Assembly (NCBI GenBank): GCA_050954865.1
Contig: JBPBQN010000113.1
Location: 1-7,860, forward strand
Length of the DNA: 7,860 nucleotides
Direction of reading: 5' to 3'
From: Mucilaginibacter_A sp050954865
GTDB lineage: Bacteria; Bacteroidota; Bacteroidia; Sphingobacteriales; Sphingobacteriaceae
Made by a program: the position numbers and the translations under genes. Positions 1 to 6,296 of this stretch are shown one piece after another. Positions within the stretch are counted from its first letter, which is position 1, and each line of letters starts with the position of its first letter. The notes below the pieces were generated by a model. It worked only from the letters and a program-made list of their open reading frames with translations, made no database searches and was not told where the DNA came from.

Positions 1-2
1 AT

Positions 3-77
3 TACTTTAAGGCATTGTTTGCAGAAAATGTACTTTTTATAAGAAGCGAAAAATTCACTTCAATTTTATGCCGGTAA
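3..77 (+). CDS. possible 3' end of a plus-strand gene running in from the left edge
   Basis: This frame is open from the window edge to a TAA at 75-77 and encodes 24 residues that begin YFKALFAENVLF and end SILCR. No family is recognisable in so short a piece. If real, the gene would converge on the cysteine desulfurase with only 16 bases between the two stops, which resembles the tight convergent junction at 4111/4119. The antisense frame is also open here but has no ATG, so it is a poorer candidate. The open stretch is short enough to be chance in this AT-rich sequence, and the call rests only on the frame and the compact layout. Confidence 0.25.
   Translation, partial: YFKALFAENVLFIRSEKFTSILCR
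43..61 (-). terminator. weak hairpin downstream of the cysteine desulfurase, possible terminator
   Basis: Read on the minus strand this is GAAGTGAA-TTT-TTCGCTTC. It forms an 8-pair stem with one G-U pair and a 3-base loop, about 33 bases after the cysteine desulfurase stop codon. The G-U pair works only in minus-strand RNA (plus-strand RNA would have a C-A mismatch), which agrees with the direction of the upstream gene. The bases that follow (TTATAAAAAG) are not a proper U-tract, so this is a weak terminator at best. Confidence 0.28.
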
Positions 78-93
78 AAACAGTATGCGCTGA

Positions 94-1242
94 TTAAAGC
101 GATGCCTGTACTTTTTCTAAACAAATTTCTTTTAACTTAGAAACCGTGTAATCAACTTCTTCTTTGGTGTTGAATTTGGAGAATGAAAAACGAATGGCTG
201 GTCGGTCCGGGCTTGCGCCAATTCCTGTCAAAACATGCGAACCAATATCCGTACCCGAACTGCAGGCACTGCCGCCAGAAGCAGAAATTCCCGCAATATC
301 TAAATTAAACAGCAACATATCGCCCATTTCCATCTCCGGAAAAGAAACGTTTAAAACGGTGTATAAACTTTTTTCCGGATCGGTTTCGCCATTAAATGCA
401 ACGCCCGGAATGCTTTCCAGCAATTGCTGCATCATATAATTTTTTAAATCCTGGATGTATTTTTGGTGGATTTCCATTTCTGCATAAGCCAGTTGCAAAG
501 CTTTGGCAAAACCTACGATTCCGTAAACATTTTCGGTGCCGCCGCGCATGTTCCGCTCCTGCGAACCGCCATGAATCAGTGGTTTTATTTTAATGCGATG
601 ATTGATGTAGATAAAGCCAATGCCTTTCGGTCCGTGTAGTTTATGCGCCGCGCCAACCAGAAAATGCACTTTAAGTTTGGTTACATCATGCGGAAAATGA
701 CCCATCGTTTGCACCGTATCGCAATGAAAAACGGCGTTGTACTGCTCGCATAAATCACCAACTTTTTCAATATCAGTTAAGGTGCCAATTTCATTATTGG
801 CGTGCATCAGCGAAACAAAACTGCGTTCGTTATCCTGCAGCAGTTGTTCTAGTTGGTTTAGGTTGATGTTTCCCTTTTGATCCACCGCCACAAAACTCAA
901 TTTAATCACACCAGATTTTTCAAGTGCTTTTAACGTATGCAAAACAGCATGATGCTCAATTTCAGTTGTGATCGCGTGTTTGATGTCCAGATCATGGATC
1001 GCACAACGGATCGCCATGTTATCCGCTTCCGTTCCGCCCGAAGTAAAAAATATTTCTGAAGGCGAAGCGTGCAACAAGGAAGCAATCGTTCGGCGTGCTT
1101 TTTCTACAATGGTGCGCGCTTCCCGGCCAAAAGCATGAATGGATGACGGGTTGCCGTAGCACGTTTCCATCACCTGGAAAACTTCTTTTAAAACTTCCTG
1201 ATCGATTGGTGTTGTGGCAGCATTATCTAAATAAACGCGCAT
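94..1242 (-). CDS. cysteine desulfurase (NifS/IscS-like, class V aminotransferase fold)
   Basis: This PLP enzyme removes sulfur from cysteine, leaving alanine and an enzyme-bound persulfide that is passed on for Fe-S cluster assembly or tRNA/cofactor thiolation in the cytosol. The 382 residues match the usual family length and start with the classic MRVYLDNAATTP. Visible motifs are EIEHHAVLHT (about 94-103), HCDTVQTMG (173-181), AHKLHGPKG with the PLP lysine at K201, RGGTEN (233-238), and SGGSACSSG with the catalytic cysteine at C327. The long run after C327 suggests a NifS/IscS-type mobile-loop enzyme rather than a SufS type. It lies 41 bases downstream of glmM on the same strand. That gap holds a possible weak promoter (TTG 1287-1285, 18 bases, TAAATTTC 1266-1259 on the minus strand), so co-transcription and independent transcription are both possible. 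No scaffold gene (iscU/nifU) is adjacent, so the sulfur acceptor cannot be named. Confidence 0.95.
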   Translation of the reverse strand: MRVYLDNAATTPIDQEVLKEVFQVMETCYGNPSSIHAFGREARTIVEKARRTIASLLHASPSEIFFTSGGTEADNMAIRCAIHDLDIKHAITTEIEHHAVLHTLKALEKSGVIKLSFVAVDQKGNINLNQLEQLLQDNERSFVSLMHANNEIGTLTDIEKVGDLCEQYNAVFHCDTVQTMGHFPHDVTKLKVHFLVGAAHKLHGPKGIGFIYINHRIKIKPLIHGGSQERNMRGGTENVYGIVGFAKALQLAYAEMEIHQKYIQDLKNYMMQQLLESIPGVAFNGETDPEKSLYTVLNVSFPEMEMGDMLLFNLDIAGISASGGSACSSGTDIGSHVLTGIGASPDRPAIRFSFSKFNTKEEVDYTVSKLKEICLEKVQASL

Positions 1243-1283
1243 AATTTTATTTTTTGGTGAAATTTAGGTCGATAAAAACAACA

Positions 1284-2675
1284 TCAACCCTGCAACTGCA
1301 AAATTTCTTTGATGTCGGAAATCATTTTATTGGCCAAACTATTGGCAACCTGTTCAGAATTTCCTTCAGAATAAATCCGGATAATCGGTTCAGTATTTGA
1401 TCTTCGCAAATGAACCCAATCACTGCCGAACTCAATTTTTAAACCATCAATTGTTGTATGCGGCTGGCGCTGGTATTTATCTTTCACACTATCCAGCAAG
1501 GCATCAATATCCATTTCCGGCGTTAGCGTGATTTTATTTTTGGAGATATAATAGCTTGGATACGTGCTGCGTAAAACCGAAACCGAGCGGCCAAATTTAG
1601 CCAGATGCGTTAAAAATAAAGCGATTCCGACCAGTGCATCGCGGCCGTAATGCAACTCCGGATAAATTACGCCGCCGTTACCTTCGCCGCCAATTACGGC
1701 GTTTACTTCTTTCATTTTGTTCACCACGTTAACCTCTCCTACTGCTGAAACAAAATACTGGCCTTTGGCTTTTTCTGTCACATCAAGCAAAGCCCGTGTG
1801 GATGAAAGATTGGAAACGGTATTGCCGGTTGTATTTTTCAGCACATAATCTGCCACGGCAACCAACGTGTATTCCTCACCAAAAACGTTTCCATCTTCGG
1901 AAATGAAGCATAAACGATCTACATCCGGATCAACGGCAATACCTAAATCTGCTTTTTTTGCCAGCACTTCTTTGGATAAAGCCGTTAAATTTTCAGGCAA
2001 AGGTTCTGGATTATGCGGAAAATTTCCATCTGGTTCACAAAAAATCTCGTGTATAATTTCTACACCTAAAGCACGAAGCAATGCCGGCACAAAAATGCCG
2101 CCTGTAGAATTTACCGCATCAACCACAATTTTAAAATTGGCGTTTTTGATGGCTGCTGCATCAACCAAAGGCAACGCCAGCACTAAAGCGATGTGTTTTT
2201 GCAGGTAAGAATCATCTTTAATCAGTTTCCCCAGATGGTTTACTTCTGCAAAAACAACTTCACCGCTTTCGGCCAGTTCCAATACTTCTGCACCATTTGC
2301 TTCGCTGATAAATTCGCCATCGTGATTCAGCAATTTCAATGCATTCCATTGTTTTGGATTATGGCTTGCCGTGATGATGATGCCGCCGCCAGCATTTTCC
2401 ATCGGAACCGCAATCTCTACCGTTGGCGTGGTGGAAAGTCCCAGATCGATAACATCAATTCCCATACCCTGTAAGGTGCCGGTTACCAGGTTTAAAACCA
2501 TCTGTCCGGAAATGCGCGCATCCCGGCCAACCACTACTATTTTTATACCTGTTTTTTTGATAACCCAGCTGCCAAAAGCAGCAGTAAATTTTACAATATC
2601 AGCTGGTGTAAGTGCATTGCCGGCCTGCCCGCCGATGGTGCCGCGAATACCGGAAATCGATTTTATCAGTGTCAA
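1284..2675 (-). CDS. glmM: phosphoglucosamine mutase
   Basis: It interconverts glucosamine-6-phosphate and glucosamine-1-phosphate, feeding UDP-GlcNAc for peptidoglycan and lipopolysaccharide. The chosen start is TTG at 2675, giving 463 residues that begin (M)TLIKSISGIRGTIGG, the usual N-terminus in this phylum. No ATG is available upstream. A TTG ten codons earlier (2705) would add an unconserved tail and lies upstream of the likely promoter. In this numbering the phosphoserine is S104 in TASHNP, the metal-binding loop DPDVDR is at 249-254, the sugar-binding loop GGEGNGG is at 329-335, and the phosphate-binding RRSNTEP is at 424-430. All four alpha-D-phosphohexomutase domains are therefore complete. 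The IIITASHNPKQWNALKLL and GGVIYPELHYGRDAL stretches are characteristic of Bacteroidota GlmM. A phosphomannomutase/phosphoglucomutase role is possible within the superfamily but less likely. It is followed by the cysteine desulfurase gene. Confidence 0.92.
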   Translation of the reverse strand: MTLIKSISGIRGTIGGQAGNALTPADIVKFTAAFGSWVIKKTGIKIVVVGRDARISGQMVLNLVTGTLQGMGIDVIDLGLSTTPTVEIAVPMENAGGGIIITASHNPKQWNALKLLNHDGEFISEANGAEVLELAESGEVVFAEVNHLGKLIKDDSYLQKHIALVLALPLVDAAAIKNANFKIVVDAVNSTGGIFVPALLRALGVEIIHEIFCEPDGNFPHNPEPLPENLTALSKEVLAKKADLGIAVDPDVDRLCFISEDGNVFGEEYTLVAVADYVLKNTTGNTVSNLSSTRALLDVTEKAKGQYFVSAVGEVNVVNKMKEVNAVIGGEGNGGVIYPELHYGRDALVGIALFLTHLAKFGRSVSVLRSTYPSYYISKNKITLTPEMDIDALLDSVKDKYQRQPHTTIDGLKIEFGSDWVHLRRSNTEPIIRIYSEGNSEQVANSLANKMISDIKEILQLQG

Positions 2676-2694
2676 GAATTTCTGTTTTAGACTG

Positions 2695-2702
2695 CGAAAA
2701 TA
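2695..2702 (-). promoter_or_regulatory. possible -7 element of the glmM promoter
   Basis: On the minus strand 2702-2695 reads TATTTTCG, one mismatch from the Bacteroidota -7 consensus TAnnTTTG. Transcription would begin about 12 bases ahead of the TTG start at 2675. No clear -33 TTG lies at the right distance upstream, so confidence is low. If it is correct, the alternative start at 2705 falls outside the transcript. Confidence 0.3.
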
Positions 2703-2770
2703 CAAATAATTGCCTTAGACTTTATACGGATTTAGGTTGTTTAACGGCTTATTAACTATATTCGCGACCG

Positions 2771-2799
2771 TTTAAAAATTGCTAACAGATTTAAGTTTG
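2771..2799 (+). promoter_or_regulatory. candidate promoter for the PAP2-ZIP pair
   Basis: TAAGTTTG at 2792-2799 matches the Bacteroidota -7 consensus TAnnTTTG exactly. TTTA at 2771-2774, 17 bases upstream, is an imperfect version of the -33 TTTG/TTG element. Transcription would start around 2806 and leave a leader of about 22 bases before the ATG at 2829. A second candidate upstream is TTG (2737-2739), 17 bases, TATATTCG (2757-2764), with one mismatch in the -7 box. The divergent region 2676-2828 holds no open reading frame of interest. Confidence 0.45.
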
Positions 2800-2828
2800 A
2801 TAATAGTGCATTTAAAGCCAACAACAGC

Positions 2829-3395
2829 ATGACTTATTTCTGGACGCAGTTTGACCAGCACTGGTTTCACCTCATCAACCACGATTGGAGCAATCCGTTT
2901 TTTGATGTACTGATGCCGGTGATGCGCAACCCAAAAGCCTGGATTCCACTGTATATTTTCATCATTGGTTTTAGCATTTATCGTTACCGAAAAATTGCCG
3001 TTTTATTAATTGCCTTACTTGCCGCAAGCGCGGGCACGGCAGATTTTATTTGCGTTCGGGTGATAAAAGTATATGTAAAAAGAGTGCGGCCCTGCAACGA
3101 TAAAACTTTTGAGCCAACCGTAATTAACCGTGTGCCTTGTGGTACAGGTTTGAGTTTTCCGTCTGCACATGCCAGCGATCATTTTGCTTTGGCCATTTTT
3201 TCATGCATGGCTTTCCGCAAAAACTGGCGGTGGATTTGGCTGGTTGCAATTTTTTGGGCTGCCCTGATTTGTTATGCGCAGGTTTACGTTGGCGTACATT
3301 ATCCGGTGGATGTACTTACCGGAGCCGCATTGGGTGGATTGATTGGCTGGCTTTACGGCTTGGTCCACAACCGGTTTTACCTTACATTTTCATGA
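2829..3395 (+). CDS. PAP2-family membrane phosphatase (undecaprenyl- or lipid-phosphate type)
   Basis: A 188-residue integral membrane protein of the type 2 phosphatidic acid phosphatase superfamily. Members remove phosphate from membrane lipids such as undecaprenyl pyrophosphate or lipid A at the periplasmic face. The three superfamily motifs are in order: K80-x6-R87-P88 (motif 1, KVYVKRVRP), PSAH at 111-114 (motif 2, normally PSGH), and AQVYVGVHYPVD at 150-161 (motif 3, normally SRx5Hx3D). Both catalytic histidines (H114, H157) and D161 are present, but the motif 3 arginine is glutamine (Q151). Hydrophobic segments lie at about 38-51, 56-75, 117-129, 134-150 and 162-178, a typical PAP2 topology. 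There is no Shine-Dalgarno sequence, as is normal here. The stop codon overlaps the start of the ZIP gene in ATGA, implying coupled translation. The lipid substrate cannot be told from sequence. Confidence 0.88.
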   Translation: MTYFWTQFDQHWFHLINHDWSNPFFDVLMPVMRNPKAWIPLYIFIIGFSIYRYRKIAVLLIALLAASAGTADFICVRVIKVYVKRVRPCNDKTFEPTVINRVPCGTGLSFPSAHASDHFALAIFSCMAFRKNWRWIWLVAIFWAALICYAQVYVGVHYPVDVLTGAALGGLIGWLYGLVHNRFYLTFS

Positions 3396-4111
3396 ATTAC
3401 TGGATCGTTTTCCCTTTATTTTTCAGTGCTTTTTTAGGCGGAGCAAGTATTTTTCTGTTTAAAAAAGACATCGGCAAAAATCTCAAGCTTATTCTATCTT
3501 TCAGCGGTGCTTATTTGTTTGCTATTACGGTTTTGCATTTGATTCCGGATGCTTACCAAAGCGGCGATCATTATGTAGGAATTTTTATCATGGCTGGTTT
3601 TTTATTCCAGCTGATTTTAGAACTATTTTCTGATGGCGTAGAACATGGCCATATCCACCAACAACACCAGCATAATCACGAAGCTGCTTTTCCTTTGGGG
3701 ATTATGATCAGTTTGTGTTTGCACGCTTTTTTAGAAGGAATGCCATTGGCGCAAGGCCATCAGCAGGAACTGGTTTTCGGCATTGCGCTGCACCATATTC
3801 CGGCCGCGTTTGCACTGGGAAGCGTGTTGCTGCAAAACCATCTGCCTAAAAGAAGCATACTGTTTTTACTGGTTGTTTTTGCGTTGATGACGCCAGCAGG
3901 ATTTTACACCAGTCATTTATTAAGCACTACTTTAGCCGGATTACAACAATATTTTTCGCGGATTATGGGTATCGTAATTGGTATTTTTCTGCACATTTCT
4001 ACCACAATTTTATTCGAATCAAGTTCTGATCACAAATTTAACCTGCGCAAAATGGCTGCCGTATTAATCGGTTCCGGTATTGCTTTAATTACTTTTTTTG
4101 CAGAAAATTAA
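3392..4111 (+). CDS. ZIP-family metal ion transporter
   Basis: A 239-residue inner-membrane protein expected to carry Zn(II) or another divalent metal into the cytosol. The start is the ATG at 3392, which overlaps the PAP2 stop. The open frame extends upstream only as an out-of-frame shadow of PAP2. Family marks are a histidine-rich cytoplasmic loop at 85-96 (HGHIHQQHQHNH), the TM4 motif H111-x3-E115-G116, and the TM5 motif HHIPAAFALG starting at H134. The usual TM5 HxxPEG has lost its glutamate (PAA instead of PEG), leaving H134/H135 and P137, which changes one metal ligand. About eight hydrophobic segments can be traced. The closing segment runs to FFAEN just before the stop. The gene ends 7 bases from the convergent marR stop. 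The metal specificity is not readable from the sequence. Confidence 0.85.
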   Translation: MNYWIVFPLFFSAFLGGASIFLFKKDIGKNLKLILSFSGAYLFAITVLHLIPDAYQSGDHYVGIFIMAGFLFQLILELFSDGVEHGHIHQQHQHNHEAAFPLGIMISLCLHAFLEGMPLAQGHQQELVFGIALHHIPAAFALGSVLLQNHLPKRSILFLLVVFALMTPAGFYTSHLLSTTLAGLQQYFSRIMGIVIGIFLHISTTILFESSSDHKFNLRKMAAVLIGSGIALITFFAEN

Positions 4112-4118
4112 AAAGCTT

Positions 4119-4568
4119 TTAACCGCGAAGTTTATCCAGCAAAGTACATAAAATCTGTGCTTCTTCTTCAGAAATACTATCTTTTAACAGATCAGACATT
4201 TTTAGTTCCTGATCAATTTCTGATAAAACTTCCAAACCTTTATCACTGATGCGGATATCTACCGCGCGCCTGTCTTTAGAATTTGTGCAGCGTGTAACAA
4301 ACTCTTTTTGCACCAGCCGGTCCACAATCCGCGAAGCATCGCACATTTTATCAACCATGCGTTCTTTCAGCAAATTTACGGTTGCCGGATTAGGGAACTG
4401 TCCGCGCAAAATCCGCAGAATATTAAACTGCTGTTGCGTAATCTGGTGTTTCTCCAGCCGTTCGCGTAAAATTGTGCTTAACCAGCTATAAGTGTACGAA
4501 ATATTAACCACGGCTTTGTGGTAATTATCCTCAAATTTACTGCTTTGAATTTCCTTTTCCAGTTCCAT
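4119..4568 (-). CDS. MarR-family winged-helix transcriptional regulator
   Basis: A 149-residue cytosolic DNA-binding protein, the standard MarR length, expected to act as a dimer. The N-terminal dimerisation helices run to about residue 40, followed by the helix-turn-helix (about 48-90, ILRILRGQFPNPATVNLLKERM...ASRIVDRLVQKEFV). The wing is at about 92-108 with the hallmark DRRAVDIRIS (D99, R100, R101), and the C-terminal dimer helices follow. Cysteines are at 76, 94 and 141. The N-terminal redox cysteine of OhrR is absent, as is a C-terminal HxxxH that would suggest an AdcR-like zinc sensor, so no ligand is proposed. AGGA about 5 bases before the ATG is one of the few Shine-Dalgarno-like sequences in the window. 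It follows the DUF5522 gene by 31 bases and is probably the last gene of the ybbR-coaE operon. Its targets are unknown. Confidence 0.9.
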   Translation of the reverse strand: MELEKEIQSSKFEDNYHKAVVNISYTYSWLSTILRERLEKHQITQQQFNILRILRGQFPNPATVNLLKERMVDKMCDASRIVDRLVQKEFVTRCTNSKDRRAVDIRISDKGLEVLSEIDQELKMSDLLKDSISEEEAQILCTLLDKLRG

Positions 4569-4599
4569 GCTTCCTACTACTAACGCCGTAAATTTATAA

Positions 4600-4761
4600 T
4601 TATTTATTTTCTGCCGATGTTTTTTGTTTTTCTCTTCCGTAATTCCAGGGGCAATGCCGGCATTTATTTTTGCAGCAATAACCTCGCTTTAAGTGAAATT
4701 GTGCGGTAAAAACAGTATTGCCATTTTCATCCAGATAAAAATCTTCTCGCTCCAGTTCCAT
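4600..4761 (-). CDS. DUF5522-like cysteine-rich micro-protein
   Basis: A 53-residue protein translated directly from the minus strand, from ATG at 4761 to TAA at 4600-4602. It starts MELEREDFYLDENGNTVFTA and contains FHLKRGYCCKNKCRHCPWNYG at about residues 23-43. The CCxxxCxxC cluster (C29, C30, C34, C37) together with the FTxQxHLKRGYCC and RHCP motifs is, from memory, the signature of DUF5522, a small conserved family found widely in Bacteroidota. The four cysteines and H36 could bind zinc or an iron-sulfur cluster, but no function is known to me. The ATG directly follows the TAG of the metallo-beta-lactamase gene (TAGATG, no gap), so it is almost certainly translated with that gene. It fills what would otherwise be a gene-free 193-base gap. 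Confidence 0.85.
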   Translation of the reverse strand: MELEREDFYLDENGNTVFTAQFHLKRGYCCKNKCRHCPWNYGREKQKTSAENK

Positions 4762-5700
4762 CTAATTTAAAATTTTAACACGCAGCTTTCCGGCGAAATA
4801 TTGTTGCAGATGCAGCCCGTTTCCGTGCAACGTCCAGATTTGTGAAGGTTTTACTTTATTAATCAGCAGCAAAATATCGTCCCAATCCGCATGATCAGAA
4901 ATATAAAGCGAATCCTGCGCATTGGTTTGCAGGTTTTTCCATCCGGAAGCAAAAATCCGCCGCAAACCTGTTGCCCTGATGTAACTGTTGAAAGTAAACG
5001 GCGGCACCAGATAGATGAAATTTTGCTGGTTTTTGATGGATTTCCGATCGTACAACTTGTATCCGCCGGCTAAAAAACCAAACTTTTCATAGATACGGTT
5101 AATTGGTTCGATGTTGCGGTGAACAACGATTTGTTTCTGCGGACAAAACTGGTTAATCAGCTTAATCAGCCGCTGACTTTTGCCCAAAGCATAAGCGCCA
5201 AGCAAAATATTGGTTGAATTTTGGTTGAGTTTTTCAATCTCCGAAACCTGATCCGGATGTTTGGTATTTGGATTGGCAAACGTAGTTTCGGTAATTAAAA
5301 CATCGGCTTCGGCCCATTCCAGCATTTCACAGGTTGCATCTGGCTGCAGTTTAAAATCGCCGGTGTACAAATATTTCACACCTTTATATTCCATCAAAAC
5401 CTGTGCAGAACCTAAAATATGTCCGGCCGGAATCAGCGTAATCGATACTTCTTTTATCGATACTTTTTCGTGATAAGCAAGCGTGTATTTTACTTTTCCT
5501 GAATTTTTGCCGTAACGCAAATCTATCAGAGCCAATGTAGCCGCCGTGCCAAAAACCTGCTGATGACCGCCAATGGCATGATCGGCATGTGCGTGAGAAA
5601 TCACGGCAGTTTGCACCGGTTTCTGCGGATCCAGGTAAAAATCGCCCGCGGCACAATACAAACCGTTGCTGGTCAGCTCTAAGAAATATTCCTGAATCAT
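4762..5700 (-). CDS. metallo-beta-lactamase/beta-CASP fold exonuclease-like protein (resembles ligase-associated DNA exonuclease)
   Basis: A 312-residue cytosolic metallohydrolase. The N-terminus (LELTSNGLYCAAGDFYLDPQKPV) closely resembles the ligase-associated DNA exonuclease family, whose members begin in the same way. The metal site is complete: HAHADH at 36-41 (H36, H38, D40, H41), H94 in PAGHILGS, D115 in YTGDF, H270 in SDHADW and H292 in LHGNG. ETTFANP at 138-144 and GAYALGKSQRL at 168-178 fit the beta-CASP insertion found in nucleases such as CPSF-73 and RNase J relatives. Members are thought to act on nucleic acids; whether the substrate is DNA or RNA is not established by sequence. 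The usual partners (ATP-dependent DNA ligase, Lhr-type helicase, phosphoesterase) are absent from this window. It overlaps coaE by 4 bases (ATGA) and abuts the DUF5522 gene. Confidence 0.85.
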   Translation of the reverse strand: MIQEYFLELTSNGLYCAAGDFYLDPQKPVQTAVISHAHADHAIGGHQQVFGTAATLALIDLRYGKNSGKVKYTLAYHEKVSIKEVSITLIPAGHILGSAQVLMEYKGVKYLYTGDFKLQPDATCEMLEWAEADVLITETTFANPNTKHPDQVSEIEKLNQNSTNILLGAYALGKSQRLIKLINQFCPQKQIVVHRNIEPINRIYEKFGFLAGGYKLYDRKSIKNQQNFIYLVPPFTFNSYIRATGLRRIFASGWKNLQTNAQDSLYISDHADWDDILLLINKVKPSQIWTLHGNGLHLQQYFAGKLRVKILN

Positions 5701-6296
5701 GCGTTTTTTGCCAGTTCCAGCAGTTGTTCGTGTATTTTTAAAACCTGCGGAATCACTAATGTTTGTGCATCGTTTTGAATGATAAAACTGGCTTTCGCTT
5801 CTTTTTCTGCTTGCGGCATTTGCTTTTCTTCTCTGTGGAGAACTTCTGTTTCCGTTAGCTGATCGCGTTGCATTACCCGTTTAATGCGCACATCCAGCGC
5901 AGCCGAAACCACAATTGTACGATCACATTGCAAATCAGAACCGCTTTCAAACAGCAACGCTGCTTCTTTTAGCACATATTTTTTAGGCTGATAACTTTCG
6001 GCCCAAACATCAAAAGCCCTGAAAACCGCCGGATGCACCAGCGCATTCAGCTTTCGCAATTCAGCTTCATTGTTAAAAATAATGCCGGAAATATATTTTC
6101 TGTTCAAACTTCCGTCTTCAAAATAAGCTTCGGCACCAAAGTTTTTCCGAATTTCAGCAATTAAAATTACGTCTTCCGTCATTACTTTTTTAGCCTGAAA
6201 ATCAGCATAAAAAACAGGCACGTTTAGCAATTCAAAAACTTTAGCAACTGTGGTTTTCCCGCTGCCGATATTTCCCGTAATTCCGATTTTCAACAT
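5697..6296 (-). CDS. coaE: dephospho-CoA kinase
   Basis: It phosphorylates the ribose 3'-hydroxyl of dephospho-CoA with ATP, the last step of coenzyme A synthesis, in the cytosol. The 199 residues match the family's usual length. The P-loop GNIGSGKT is at 8-15. YADFQAKKVM at 30-39 corresponds to the conserved DADxxAR substrate region, with the first Asp replaced by Tyr and D32 kept. LVHPAV (86-91), EAALLFESG (111-119, the usual PLLFE region), RVMQRD (140-145) and the lid-like QM...EKEAKASFIIQND (159-176) complete the profile. The start ATG overlaps the ybbR stop by one base (TAATG), and its own stop overlaps the next gene by four bases, so the three genes are likely coupled. The ybbR-coaE order is typical of Bacteroidota. 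Confidence 0.95.
   Translation of the reverse strand: MLKIGITGNIGSGKTTVAKVFELLNVPVFYADFQAKKVMTEDVILIAEIRKNFGAEAYFEDGSLNRKYISGIIFNNEAELRKLNALVHPAVFRAFDVWAESYQPKKYVLKEAALLFESGSDLQCDRTIVVSAALDVRIKRVMQRDQLTETEVLHREEKQMPQAEKEAKASFIIQNDAQTLVIPQVLKIHEQLLELAKNA

Noticed and set aside
72..86. 15-base sequence CGGTAAAAACAGTAT repeated at 4704-4718
   Set aside because: There are only two copies, one of them inside the DUF5522 coding region, with no flanking similarity. A match of this length is plausible by chance in AT-rich DNA.
164..593. Plus-strand open frames antisense to the cysteine desulfurase
   Set aside because: They are shadows of the desulfurase coding pattern and show no family motif or promoter.
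1867..2709. Three plus-strand open frames antisense to glmM
   Set aside because: They overlap a complete, motif-rich glmM, and their translations are low-complexity shadows.
3137..3391. Upstream extension of the ZIP frame by 85 codons
   Set aside because: This part lies in another frame of the PAP2 gene, and the ATG at 3392 gives a normal ZIP N-terminus.
4109..4121. AAAAGCTTTT palindrome at the ZIP/marR convergent junction as a bidirectional terminator
   Set aside because: The palindrome has no loop and a weak AT stem of only five pairs, so it cannot form a usable terminator hairpin.
4119..4568. MarR protein as an AdcR-like zinc sensor controlling the neighbouring ZIP gene
   Set aside because: The C-terminal HxxxH ligands of AdcR are absent, the genes are convergent rather than divergent, and no shared operator was seen.
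5384..5656. 90-residue minus-strand open frame inside the exonuclease-like gene
   Set aside because: It is an alternative frame of a gene with a full set of conserved motifs. Its own translation has no recognisable motif and an unnatural Arg/Ser/Cys-rich composition.
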